Part shown: positions 1 through 10,856 of the stretch, piece after piece | Position numbering within the stretch: the stretch's first letter is position 1 | Layout: every line of letters begins with the position of its first letter | Source: Diospyros lotus | Taxonomy: Eukaryota > Streptophyta > Magnoliopsida > Ericales > Ebenaceae | Reading direction: 5' to 3' | NCBI RefSeq assembly: GCF_014633365.1 | Contig: NC_068347.1 | Span: forward strand, 33,646,116 to 33,710,115 | Length of the DNA stretch: 64,000 bases | Position numbers and translations under genes: made by a program | Notes under the pieces: model-generated | Told to the model about the DNA's origin: nothing | Seen by the model: only the letters and a program-made list of their open reading frames with translations | Database searches by the model: none

Positions 1-2585
1 TTATTTTTAGGGTGTGCTATGGATATGGTGGATTGGGAGCTGAAACTGTGGTTTACAACTTCAGGCGTGCTTCAGCAAAAAGCAGATGCCCAAATTTCAC
101 TCATTATGTCTTTTGTTCTTTTTGGTTTCTTTTTCCCCCCCACCTTTTACGCTATTCCTCCACCTTTTTTTTTTAGGTTTTCTATGTAAGGAATAAATGG
201 AAACAAGAAGCAGTAACTCACTAGAAAGAATTGGTTTTGTTCACGTGATCCTGTGTAGCTCCTTGAACTCTTGCTCAATGTGAGGACTGCAGTGGTCTTC
301 CTAAATGACCTTTATTTTATGAGGTCAGAATTTGGCTTTTACTCAGATTAGGATGTTGGTTATGGTGTGTACAACTCTGAATTGCTGTGATTATTTGAAT
401 TTGACTGTTATAAAAAAAGGGATGTTAGTAAAGGGTGTTTTTTTTTTTTTTTTTTGGTAATTGTAACTTGCTCACTAGCTTGGGTAGTTTGTTGTGTTGG
501 ATTGGACTAGTATCACTTGGCATCCATGATGTATAAAGTATAGGTCTGGAATAACGAGTCCTGTCCTCTGATTGAGTGGTTGGCGTCAAAATTTTATTAG
601 TTAATTTTAATGATTAAGTGTTGAGTTTGGACTTCCAAAAGGCAACTCTTCACTCATCGTAGGTAGGATTGAAAATGTGATGAAATGAAATAGGTTATGA
701 GGAGTAGGTAACTCTTTGTTCTCTCTCTTTCTAGTGGTGATACTTTCTGAAATTCTAGCCGACCTTTTACTCCTTGGCGGGGAATGAAAGATTTGATTGG
801 TTGTGTAATTGAAGTTCTTTTTATTTTATTTTATTTTATGTAGGTGAAAGTTTTTGTTGACATTAGTGGGACCTTTTTATTGCTTGGGCTGCTAGAAATG
901 CCTAATTTAGTCTTTAGGTGTTGGTAATGAGGATTTTAGAGGCCAATGTTACTTTTGTTGCTTTGGATAGAAGAAAGCAGTCATCAGAGGTAGTAACTAG
1001 GATGGTATTTATTTCATTGCGTGTGTAAATGGAGGTGTTATGTTACTGATATTTCATTGAAAGGTGATCACTGTTATATGCTAGTAGTATTCTTTTGCAA
1101 TTATGTTCTAATATATGGTCATTAATATGTCACATTACTCTGCATGAAAACATTCTATAAATTATTTATTCGCTTTACATTCTCTTATTAGATTACTACC
1201 CCCATAGTTAATATAGAGATCAGCTCATTTGAGAACCTAGAATTGGGACCTGGTTTGGTGGATGCAATACACACATCAAAACAAAGCTTGTATAGTTGGT
1301 AATATCTTAAAAGAATTGATGATAGGATTGAAAGTGCTATGACACACCAAGAGGGGGGGGGGGGGGGGTGAATTGTTATAAAAATAATTTTTGAGAAACA
1401 GAGATATTTGTGAAGATTACAGATTCGTTAAATTTCAAGATCAAATGACACAATGAAGTATTAACTGTGTAAAGATAATTTTATTTTGAAAATAATGAAT
1501 ATGAAATCTTTATAGATGAGGGGTTAAAAGAACAAATTTAGTAAGGGATATATAGATGCTTGTAAGGATGAGTAAAAGAAAAATAAAACACAAACATGAG
1601 AGAACGACGGTTTATAGTGGTTGAGACAGAGGATCTTTATTCCATCATCACAATCTAAAAAAAAGGGGCTCGTTAAGTACTCGCTGCGACTCCTTGTTTT
1701 TTGAGAGTCACGGAGGGTCACCTTATTTATTTGCATGGAGGTGATTGTGACAACTTGGGATAACCTCTCAGAGTTGCACTCAAGTGTTATTGAAATTTAC
1801 AGGGATAGGGCACAACTTGTATTAATAATAAATAAAGGGCCAAGTTGTAAGGCATAGTTTTGTCTAGCATTATGTGGAATTATGGATGAGTCCTGTGGGG
1901 TGAGTTGATGATGGATATATGTAGTTGTCAATTGATTGGACCATTAATGAACAGCTGGTTGGCATGAAATCAGAATGCTTTATCTGATAGGGAATTTTTT
2001 TTTTTTAAAATCAAAAATTAAATGGTTATTATAAGATATGATAAGAATTATTTTATGACAAGTATATATTTACAGATCGATAATATTATTTACTCTTTTA
2101 TTATTAATATTTCGGTCTTGTGGTTTGTTTCTTAAATAAATATATAGATTTCAAATTGACCAAAATTCAGAGCCCAATTTGATTTATTTCCTTTTTAATA
2201 ATCAAATTTGGTGGTGATTTTTTTTAATAGCAAAAGAATAAAAATTAAGATTTGAGAGATAAACCCATTTAATCTTGGTATTATTATTATTGTGATTAAA
2301 TTAAGAAATTCCATTAGATCTTAATGGGATCGGTTAATAATAAATGAATAATTTGGTGTGAGATTGATTGGCAACTAGCAATAACATATGTTAATATTAA
2401 ATAATTTTAAATTATGATGATGATGATGATGTTAATTAATAAAATAAAATAACTAAATTATTACGTGGGTTGAAACTGTGAAAGACCGGCAGACGTGAAA
2501 TTACTATTATACCCCCTTGGGCTTGGATTTGGTGTGAGCGCCGTGAGTCAATCCAATTCGTTTCAGTAGTCGTCGTCTTCATCTC

Positions 2586-2588
<3 letters not shown>
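1..2588. other. Intergenic DNA upstream of the J-protein gene
   Basis: No gene could be supported here. The stretch is AT-rich and holds short homopolymers, a run of 16 G at 1353-1368 and a GAT microsatellite near 2414-2431. A segment around 1330-1960, with a G run next to a TGAATTG motif, looks like part of a dispersed plant repeat that I cannot assign. An AG at position 10 followed by about 110 open bases could be the last exon of a gene lying to the left, but nothing confirms it. Confidence 0.5.
1353..1368 (+). repeat. Poly-G run (16 G)
   Basis: A 16-base uninterrupted G tract preceded by ACACCAAGA and followed by TGAATTG. A second run of 17 G lies at 9959-9975. Both are on the plus strand and outside coding sequence. 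Confidence 0.9.

Positions 2589-2628
<40 letters not shown>
2589..2628 (+). promoter_or_regulatory. CT microsatellite and telo-box in the J-protein leader
   Basis: About 20 CT dinucleotides run into AAATAAACCCTAA. The AAACCCTAA core at 2635-2643 matches the plant telo-box often found close to transcription starts. Pyrimidine tracts of this kind are common in plant core promoters and leaders. The first in-frame ATG is about 140 bases downstream, so this probably lies in or just before the 5' leader. Confidence 0.5.
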
Positions 2629-2630
<2 letters not shown>

Positions 2631-2781
2631 AAATAAACCCTAAAAATTCTGTTTTCTGCTGTTCACCGCATCCCAGCGAAGGTCCAACTATAAGTCCAAA
2701 GATTTAGAGAGAGAAAGGCCCAAGTTTCTCATTCATGTTCGGCCAAATACCCTACTATTGGTTGTAGAGATAGGGAGAGAG

Positions 2782-5700
2782 ATGTGCTGTAGCTACGGAG
2801 TGATACCAAGAAGCGACGCTCGCTTCTCTCTCCTTCCAGTCAAACCCTACCCGAACGCCAACAGTCGGACCTCCATACCGGACGCGTTCCTCCGCCTACA
2901 GAGAAACCGTGTCTGGTTCCGGAACCGGAACGGATATCCTCGTTTGAGCGCAGCGTTGGACGATGGTTCCGTTGTGGCGGCGTTGGAGGCGATGAGCTTC
3001 TACGAGCTTCTTGGGATTCCGGAGACGGGGACGCTGCTGGAGATCAAGCAGGCGTACAAGCAACTGGCGCGGAAGTACCACCCGGACGTGTCGCCGCCGG
3101 GGCGGACCGAGGAGTACACTCAGAGGTTCATCCGGGTCCAGGAGGCCTACGAGACGCTGTCCGACCCGAGGCAGAGGGCTCTTTACGACAGAGACATGGC
3201 CAGGGGGCTTCACCTCGTCTTCTCGGCTCGAAGGCGTTACCAGAGCGATGAGGTATCGTGCTTTCCTGATTTTCTAGGGTTCTGGTGTTGTTCGCTGCGA
3301 TGTTATGTGGGTCTGTGTTTTCCCTTTGATTTGATGTTCTTTTGGTGGCAACTGATTTGGAATTTGGGGTGGGGGTATTTTGGCTGAAGTATTGATCTAT
3401 GGTTTGTGGTTAGTTGATTTCGCAGATTGCTTTGGTGGTGTTCAATGTTCGTTTTCTGTGTTTAGGCGGTTTTTTTTTTTTTAATCTTATTTGCTCTTAT
3501 TTGGTGGGAATTTGTTCGGGTTATGAGGGGTTTGCTGTATTTGTTACCATATCCTTGCTTTCGGATTGTGCGATATATACTCATGTTCATGCACTTGCTT
3601 CTCTTTATTTGTACCCTGTTCATTTGGATTGGTTCGGCAGCTTCAGAATTTTTTCTCCCCTGATTTAGTGGAATTAAGGGTTGCAGTTGTTTTTGTTGTT
3701 GCCATCTTTCCTAAGAACGCTCAACGAACTAAATCCAAGAAAATAAGATTGATCATAAATTAATTACATTCATGGATCCAAAAGTTCATGCAATCCTCAT
3801 CCTCCATTCGAGCTAGGATAAGTAGTAATACTTTCAACCCTAGGAAATCTTAAGGAATTACTCAAATCCATAAGCAGAAAATATTATCAAATAGCTGTTA
3901 GCCTAACTTTGTTATTTGACAAGGAATAGTGAGCAATTAAGCTAAAGTTTTAACATGTCTATAATATGAGTGTAATTGAGGTGGGAATGTTATGGTGGGA
4001 CAAGGCCATATGAGGAAAGAAAGAACTAGAAACAAGATTATCTATAATAAGTTGAATTGGTTTCTATTGATAACAAGATCCACATGACACAGTTAGGATG
4101 TTTTCAACATGTGGGAAAAATAGGCATTCCAATGAAAATAGTAAACAATAGTGTGAGTTTGTAGTGGAAGAGGTATAGGACCAGTGAGAAACCTTTAAGT
4201 ATTGCATGGGATATAATGGTCTTGTGGAATATATAGTCATGGATAGAGATGTATGTTCTTTTGATAATCCATTAGCTATACAGGTTTATACAAATGGTCA
4301 GTTTCTTCGTATAAAATTTCCTATTAGTCATGAGATTTTGAATGCTAAATAGTTATATGTTTATCGGATCAATAGATCAATCTTTTACTCTTTTACTACA
4401 TCATTTCTGAATTTCTTTCTGTCTTGATGCTTATTGTTTTTATTCATCTGGCATTTGTATATATGGCTCTGATTTTATCTTCCAGGTTATTTATTTTTTC
4501 GTTGTACGTGTTTTATTTATATTATTTTTGTTGCTTCAATGGCATATCTGGTGCATTTGCTGCATGACCTTCTATTGGTGGTTTGTTTTTATTTGACTTT
4601 CTTGAAAAGAGTGGAAGATTAGCATTCTCCAGGTTCACTTTTAATAAACTGAGATTGGACAACACTTGACCTTACCAGTTCCTCTAGTTTCACTTGGACT
4701 ATTTTCCACTGCAGAAAGTTTAGTCTTAACTTATAAATTGACCATTGCTTAAATCACTATAAAAAAATCTAGAAATCATTGTTACTCAGGTTTCTGGTCC
4801 ATAAACTTTGAGAGCATTTGGTCACACTTTTCTAAATTTTGGCAACAAAAGTAGAAAATGGTGCCAAAAAAATTCAGTAACTTCTGCAAAAAATGAAATC
4901 ACCAAAACAATATTTCCACATTATTCTTTCCATTCTATTTTTTTCACTCCCCCCCATGCACAGCCCTAAGCTTTAATTTGTTTCTTCTTCCTTTCTTTGT
5001 ATATTTAATCTTTATTTTCCTTTTCCATCCTTCCCATTGACGACCTTGACCTTCTTTCTTTTTTCCTCATTTTTTTCTTTAAATTTGGGTTTGCAAAGAC
5101 CTTGGTTTGGTTTTGCTGCCAAATGTATACCCTAGTCTATGTAGAACCCAAAGGGAATCTGAGTTACTCTGTTTAGGTTCATTAATAATTGTACCCAGGT
5201 CTTGGATTCACCAGCTGTGGTGAAGAGAGGATGAAGAAGAGTGGAAAACCTGAATGAAGAAAAAAAGTCAATTTTTTTTTATAAAGGGCGTTTTTGTTTA
5301 TTTAAATTGAATTAAACATATTTAATCACCAGATAAAAGAAACAAACTTTTTATCAAATACTATAGTCAGTTTCAAAATTTTGAAAACATGTTTAGTTTG
5401 ATTTCTCAACAAAAAATGGAAAATGATCACAATTAAGCAAAAACTAAAGCTAAAAACAGAAGTTGAAAGTTCCATCAAACAGCCAGTTTCCTTTCCTGAC
5501 CAGTTTTATGCATTGCTGAGGACAGTGATTCAGGTTTTGTACTGTGGTGACATGGGAGAATATGTGCTGCTAGATAAGTGTTGAACTTCAGTGGTAGTTC
5601 TATCATCAGGTGTTTATGTAGAACCTGAAAGTGAGAGTGATTCAGGTCACAGCCAATGAAAGCTGCAACTGAGACCCACAGGAAATTCTGAGAACCCAGG

Positions 5701-6316
5701 TTCTGAATAAAATTCTGTTTATGTAGAGCATTGTCCTTGGCTTTGTGCCTTTTGGTTTGTGGATATGTTCAATTGATGGGCGGTTATCAAGTGACGGAGC
5801 CCCACACACCCAGGTGCCCACTGATTTGCTTGCCAAAAATCGTTGCTCAGTAGGGACATTGAGCTCTGGAATTCTGCCAGTTTCAATTATTTAACTGTTG
5901 GAAATCATGCAGAGTGAAAGCTGCATAAATTCCTACCTTTCAAGTTGTTTGTTTGTTTCTGTCTTTTCTTTTTTATTTTATTTTATTTTATTTTTTGCTG
6001 TTGCTGGGGGCAGTTCCTGCATAACCACCATTAATTCCTTAGTGGATTATCTTTTTTGGCCTTTCTCAGGAAGAGTAGTTTTTCTTTCCTCCCCGCCATA
6101 GAAGTTGCTTTTGTTTTAATCTTATTTTTGGACCCTTATATTGATTTGGACTGTTTCTGGAATCAGCCAATGGAGGAAAGAAGTGAATGGAAGAATCGCT
6201 GGCAGGTGCAGCTATCAGAGCTGAAGAGAAGAAGCATGTATAAGGATGCGCGGGGAAATATGTCATGGGGTGCACGGATGCGCAGGCAGAGGAATGAATC
6301 ATCCTCAGATTTATGA
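2782..6316 (+). CDS. DJC26/J20: Chloroplast DnaJ-like co-chaperone, J20 type
   Basis: Two coding exons, 2782-3252 and 6167-6316, join in phase 0 and give 206 residues. An earlier in-frame open stretch starts only at a TTG, so ATG 2782 is chosen. Residues 1 to about 65 are rich in Ser, Arg and Asn and lack a membrane segment, as in a chloroplast transit peptide. A J-domain follows (about 73-140), with YELLGI, the HPD motif at 100-102 and the closing YDRDM. Exon 2 supplies the short J20-type tail with the SEWKNRWQ and MSWGARMRR motifs. J20 proteins bring inactive deoxyxylulose 5-phosphate synthase to stromal Hsp70 for refolding or Clp degradation. The length is close to Arabidopsis J20 (about 197). 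The 2.9-kb intron carries transposon debris. Family assignment is firm; the exact orthologue is inferred. Confidence 0.93.
3985..4275 (+). mobile_element. Decayed RTE-like LINE 3' fragment in the J20 intron
   Basis: Frame-broken plus-strand sequence resembles the C-terminal part of plant RTE-type LINE proteins. It ends with an ATGGGATATAATGG ... ATGGATAGAGATG segment that recurs in other LINE tails of this window (30.7, 43.6 and 48.8 kb). It has many stops and no boundaries I can define. Confidence 0.45.
4812..5486. mobile_element. Possible MITE in the J20 intron
   Basis: The left end GAGCATTTGGTCACA and the reverse complement of the right end GGCTGTTTGATGGAA share the (C)nTTTG(G/A)T pattern of plant Harbinger/hAT-type termini. 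The interior is AT-rich and non-coding. No convincing target duplication was found, so the boundaries are tentative. Confidence 0.3.
5635..5765. repeat. Diverged duplicate segment, copy 1
   Basis: About 130 bases align with 6829-6950. Shared blocks include GCTGCA(A/G)CTGAG, AAA(T/C)...CTGA(G/A)AACCCAG, TGTA(C)AGAGC and CTT(G)TCCT...GGC. The source is unknown. On the minus strand both copies encode a short stretch ending in QLQLS, but neither is a convincing gene. Confidence 0.5.
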
Positions 6317-6760
6317 ATACGTTATTTAATTTTGCTTGTAAATAGCCGCTGACCTTTATGCAGTATTAGGTGGAGAATATATTATATCATACTGCTTTTT
6401 TAGCATTGCTTACTACAATGGGGTTAAAAGTACTTTTGGAAATGGTAATCATGCAAATCTTGAAATAAAGATTGCAGTAGTCATGTATATTCTGTACCAC
6501 ATCTGCCTTAAAACTATGGCAAGATATCTTGTACATGGGTTCAGTAAGTGCCTCTTTTTGGTCCCAGCAATGTCTTAGCTTGTTGCCTGAACTGAAATTA
6601 CTTGCAGCCGAATTTGATTTAGCTGTTACCAGTCCCACGTTTGAGCATGTGCTTCCTGACCATGATCATTGAGCCTACCTTCACTTTTTACCCTGATGTG
6701 ATGAGAGATATTATCCAAAACATGGGTTGAAATTTAGTGTGTTTTTTTATGTTTATTTTT
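6317..6760. other. 3' flank of the J20 gene
   Basis: Probable 3' UTR and downstream sequence after the stop at 6316. I see no other gene. A short minus-strand ORF at 6387-6638 has no recognisable motif and overlaps the expected UTR. Confidence 0.5.
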
Positions 6761-6766
6761 CGATGG

Positions 6767-6841
6767 ACTGGGTGTCAATTAATTCATATCATGATCCGAG
6801 ATGTACTGGGTGTCAATTAATTCATATCATGATCCGAGGAC
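6767..6841. repeat. 38-bp direct tandem duplication
   Basis: The unit beginning ACTGGGTGTCAATTAATTC occurs at 6767-6804 and again from 6805. The copies are essentially identical, so the duplication is recent. It abuts the diverged duplicate segment at 6829-6950. Confidence 0.9.
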
Positions 6842-6950
6842 AGCTGCAGCTGAGCCCCCACAATAAATGCTGAAAACCCAGTTTGTGAAGCAAGAGTGCA
6901 CTTGTACAGAGCCTTCATCTTGTCCTCGGGCCCATATTCGCATGTGGTTC
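6829..6950. repeat. Diverged duplicate segment, copy 2
   Basis: Partner of 5635-5765. The minus-strand frame over 6817-7020 stays open for 67 codons, but I recognise no domain, and the sequence runs into the decayed gene copy that begins near 7150. Confidence 0.5.
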
Positions 6951-7149
6951 TGAAATGGAAGAGCCCCAAAGTCTTGAATTGCTTGTGAAAAATCAGAGCT
7001 AATTCGTCCGCACCTTGCACTCAACGATTAGGTTGTCCCGTTTTTGGCCGTCTTCTTCTGGAACATTGTTGTCCATCAGAAACACCCATCACTATGAATT
7101 ATTTTCTTGATTAGCCACATATAGCTGTGGAAAATCATCTATTTATGTG

Positions 7150-7700
7150 GTTAGCACGCAACAAACATAATACCAGATTTCATTCACTTGAAAAATGTAA
7201 AACATGATATCATCATTCACATAATACTTGCCCGCAAAGGAGATTTACAGTGACAGAATACACAGCAAAAATGCCAGAAAATCATCTCTGAAGAGCCACA
7301 GTTGCCTTACGTAAGTTTAATCTTCTCAAGAGCTCATGGCATCAAGTAATACCCCATCATAACGAATAGCATAAAGCAGACAGAACAAACGACACCCGAT
7401 TGTATCTGCAAAGATTCAGCCAACACCTTTGATGTTTCAGTGACCCTAGCAAAGCCCGCATCAGTCTTCCCTGCCAAATAATATTTGCTGCTAAATAGCC
7501 ATTCCTGGTAACCAAGAGCAGATCATTCCTTTACTTTGGAAATTTAAAAGTACCCGACCCAGATACTTGCAAGCCAGAATGGGGTGGCTTCATTGAAGCT
7601 TGCACAATTTGATCAACTTCAAACTTGCATGGGAAGCCTTTTCTTGAAAACATGAATGGCTAGCATCTAACCTTGCACTTCTTTGGGATGCCCAAAATAA
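7150..7700 (-). pseudogene. Decayed partial copy of the Lys/Glu-rich gene (3' end)
   Basis: This stretch aligns collinearly with 10640-11190, the 3' UTR and last exon of the intact gene 3.5 kb to the right, in the same orientation. Shared blocks include GAGCTCATGGCATCA, TAGCCATTCCTGGT, CC(A)GACCCAGATACTTG and GGTGGCTTC(A/G)TTGAAGCT. The copy has lost the open frame: the conserved C-terminal region reads through stops and shifted frames, and the terminal ALPYVIPY equivalent is not readable in one frame. No equivalent of the Lys-rich exon was found to its right. This fits a truncated duplicate that decayed. Whether it arose by tandem duplication or retroposition cannot be settled, because no intron-containing part is present. 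Confidence 0.75.
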
Positions 7701-9019
7701 TCGTGAAGACAAGACCCATCATTATAGATGTACCTCTTCACCATCCTTCAATCGGGTCAGAACATTTGATGACCCCGCAGGCCACCCCCACTCGTCCTTT
7801 CTTGTGGTGGAATCTAACATTCACCTAACCAAAGGGGGAAAAAAGAATGAATCTTGGGGTTCAAGGAGTCCAGGTATAATAGCTTTCCACCCGTATATGA
7901 TGGCCCATAATACTTTCACACTCTTTGGTCAGTCAAGTGATGGAGGGGAAGAATCAGATATCTTGTGAACAAGCAAAACATGTATTGGTAATTCTTTAAA
8001 AATTACCTAACGTGAATTTTCAACAATTCACCGTATCATTACCAACTAAGTCCGAAATACTAAATTTTCCTTTCTATAAGGCTCAGTTCTATCAAAATAC
8101 TTCGATAAAACTTGAAAAGAAATATACATGCAGTAAAATACAGTATAAAAAAATAAAACATAAATACAATTTCGGGACAAATATTAACTCTAATCAAAGT
8201 TCTAAAATTGCAATCAATGGGGAGCATCCTGTTAACAAATTTTAACACATGCGGGTGTGCGTGTATATTGGTGCTAGGAGCTCCCAACTAGTTTCTGTCT
8301 TTATAAAAGATTGTCAACCAACAATTTAATAAGAATCCTTGTTAAATTTAAGGTGTGAGTATAATTTGGGAACATAGTAAATCACTTTACCAACATAATT
8401 AAATTATAATTATTCACATAGTAAAATGAGATCATAACAAGAATATTCAAAATCATCAAGAAGCTAACTAAATGGAAGTAGTTCTTTTAGAGTAAATTAG
8501 ACTGCGATTCCACAACCCCTAAGAATAAAGGCCTGTCCACAAAATCAAATTTTATACAGAAGGAAAGCATCTATGGTGTATATATTCACATTAGGAAAAC
8601 TGTCATAAATCACTATACAGTTCTGGAGAAAGAAAATAAAGGAGATCACATTTTTTACTACATAAAAGAATGCAGTTGTAAACATATGAATTGCAAGAGA
8701 AAATATGTCAATGATCAAGGAGAGTGGTAAATAAGTGTTTTTCTATGCATCACACTCAAAAGTATACGTGCAGGAGTTGGTGAAAACGACTGCTTAAAGC
8801 AGAAAACAAAATGCCCATAAATCTTTGAGAAGAGAAAAAAATTGCACAAAGCTGACATCGAGGAACTGGAACTGAAGACTGAATGGGAATATAAACAATC
8901 ATATTGATCAAATTTTTGTGGAGCGGCAAAGACCACGGGTAGTTTCTTTTACACACAAGAAGAAAACTCATCCGAACTTATACGAAAGTAAAAGAATACT
9001 AGCATAAGCTTATACTGCA
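7701..9019. other. Intergenic AT-rich DNA
   Basis: No supported gene. Short ORFs at 8012-8287 and 8715-8971 overlap on both strands, have no motif and look random. The stretch ends at a hAT-type MITE. Confidence 0.5.
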
Positions 9020-9440
9020 TAGGGGAGAGCAAAAGTTCGGTTTAACCAAACTAACCTAACCGAACTGAACCGACCAAACTTGTCGATTTGGTTCAGTTTT
9101 TTTCTTGCATCGGTTTGGTTCGGTTAATTTTTCTCAAAAGTTTGGTTTTCGGTTTGAAGAACTGAACTAACTGAATCGACCGAACTTTAAAATAATGTTG
9201 TTTTGATGTTTATAAAACGACGTTTTCTTCGATTTTGTGTGTCTTCTATCGGTTACTTCGTTTTTTTTTTTTTTCATTTCTTTAGTTTAATCGGTTCGAT
9301 TCGGTTCGGTTTATATGATTTCGGTTTTTTGGTTATCGGTTAGTTCAATTTTCCAAGTTAATCGGTCGGTTCAGTTTGGTTTAATCGGTTAGTGAATTTC
9401 GATCGGTTTGGTAACTGAACAAATTATTTACACACCCCTA
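9020..9440. mobile_element. hAT-type MITE, copy 1 (AACCG-rich)
   Basis: The left terminus TAGGGGAGAGCAAA and the reverse complement of the right terminus TAGGGGTGTGTAAA form an imperfect inverted repeat. The flanking octamers ATACTGCA (9012-9019) and ACACTGCA (9441-9448) agree at 7 of 8 positions, the 8-bp target duplication expected of hAT transposons. The interior is packed with GGTTCGGTT and AACCGAAC motifs and encodes nothing, so the element is non-autonomous. Copies 2 and 3 lie at 50952-51383 and 61069-61616. Confidence 0.75.
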
Positions 9441-9446
9441 ACACTG

Positions 9447-10472
9447 CATAGTTGTCAAAGGTGCAAGGTGTGGTGCACTAAGGTGCAAAGAGTGCTTGGA
9501 GTTGAGACACAAGGTGCAAGGCTTAGGTGCATGCCTCATCAATGCGAGGGACACACTTATTTGAAATACGTATAGAATATTAATAACCATTATTTTCAAT
9601 ATATACCTATAAAGAGGTTAAGGCAAACTAATAAAATCATAAATAAAAAATAACCAACACTATGATAACAACAAATATTATTTCAACAAAGTACTAGAAA
9701 TCTAAAACTTCAACATAAAGTATTGTTTAATGTTTTTTTTAAGTTTGATATATATTTGTTTTAATGTTATTATAGTTTGATATAAATTTGTTTTAACCTT
9801 TTTAGAATGGGGTTTTTGTCTTAATATTTTTAGATATGATGCATATTTGTTTTAATGTTATTATAGTTTGATATAAATTTGTTTTAATCTTATAGAATGA
9901 GGGTTTTGTTTTAATGTTTTTTGGGTTTGATATAAATTTGTTTTAATCTTTTTAGAATGGGGGGGGGGGGGGGGGTGTTTGAGTTGAAAAATAAGACAAA
10001 TGGAAAATTTGTATTAAAGTTGTAGAGAAAGCATGATGAAGAAGGATTGTTACTTGGTTCGTGTCTCCAACTCCACACTCCATATTTGTACTATTATTTC
10101 AAACAGGATATATTACATTATGATCGATTAGCTCTCAATTACAGTCTGATACACATTTGCTTTAATGCTGTTAGGGTTTGATATAGATTTGTTTTAATCT
10201 TTTTAAAGATGGTGGTTTTGTTTTAATGTCATTAGAGCTTGATATATTTTTTCTGTAATGTTATTAGAATTTGATATAAATTTGTTTGTCTTTTTAGTTT
10301 TTTTTCATGGATTTAATATTTTTAGGTTTTGAAATAAGGTTGTCAAATTTGTTTTAATCTTGTATTACGCTTATCAGGCACAAAGGCACATGCCTCATGG
10401 ATGGCCTCACCTCAGCTGTGTAGAGGCACACAGAGCTGTGCCTTGCGCCTAGGCACACCTTTGACAACTATG
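9447..10472. mobile_element. Non-autonomous TIR element with internal tandem repeats
   Basis: The ends are a perfect 17-bp inverted repeat, CATAGTTGTCAAAGGTG at the left and its complement at the right. Both subterminal regions are rich in AGGTGCAAGG or GCCTAGGCAC motifs. The middle (about 9720-10370) is a degenerate array of a unit built on GTTTGATATAAATTTG followed by TTTTAAT and a (A)GAATGGGG motif. It includes a 17-G run at 9959-9975. There is no coding capacity and no clear target duplication. The superfamily is uncertain; a Mutator-like or fold-back origin is possible. The left end almost touches the hAT MITE and overlaps its target duplication by two bases. Confidence 0.7.
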
Positions 10473-10856
10473 TTACAACCCCCCTCCCCTCTTCTCAATT
10501 TCTTAATCTCTCTCCTTTGTTGTACCTAGAAACTAATGGAGTGCACCTCTCAATGAATTAATGGCCAGATATAATGCGTTCAAAATTGTGCTTTATTTCT
10601 AGGTCCTGCAAAGATATATCAACCTACTAGAAAGCAATAAATAATGTGTGACGATTTCATTCAATAGAAACCTGTAAGACGTTATATCAGTCACACAGTA
10701 CTTACCTGCAACAGAGATTGTACAGTGAAGGAATGCAGCAAGAAAGCTCTGCAAAACCAGGCAATCATATGTGAAGAGCCAAAGGTGCTGCCTACACCAA
10801 GTTTGGTCTTCTCATGAGCTCATGGCATCATGTCAAGTCATCCCTGGTTAAACCCA

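Noticed and set aside
1..190. Possible exon after the AG at position 10
   Set aside because: One frame is open for about 40 codons, but there is no family resemblance and no donor or upstream exon in the window.
2896..3277. Overlapping ORFs inside J20 exon 1
   Set aside because: They are shadows of the J-domain exon, which is GC-rich and lacks stops in other frames.
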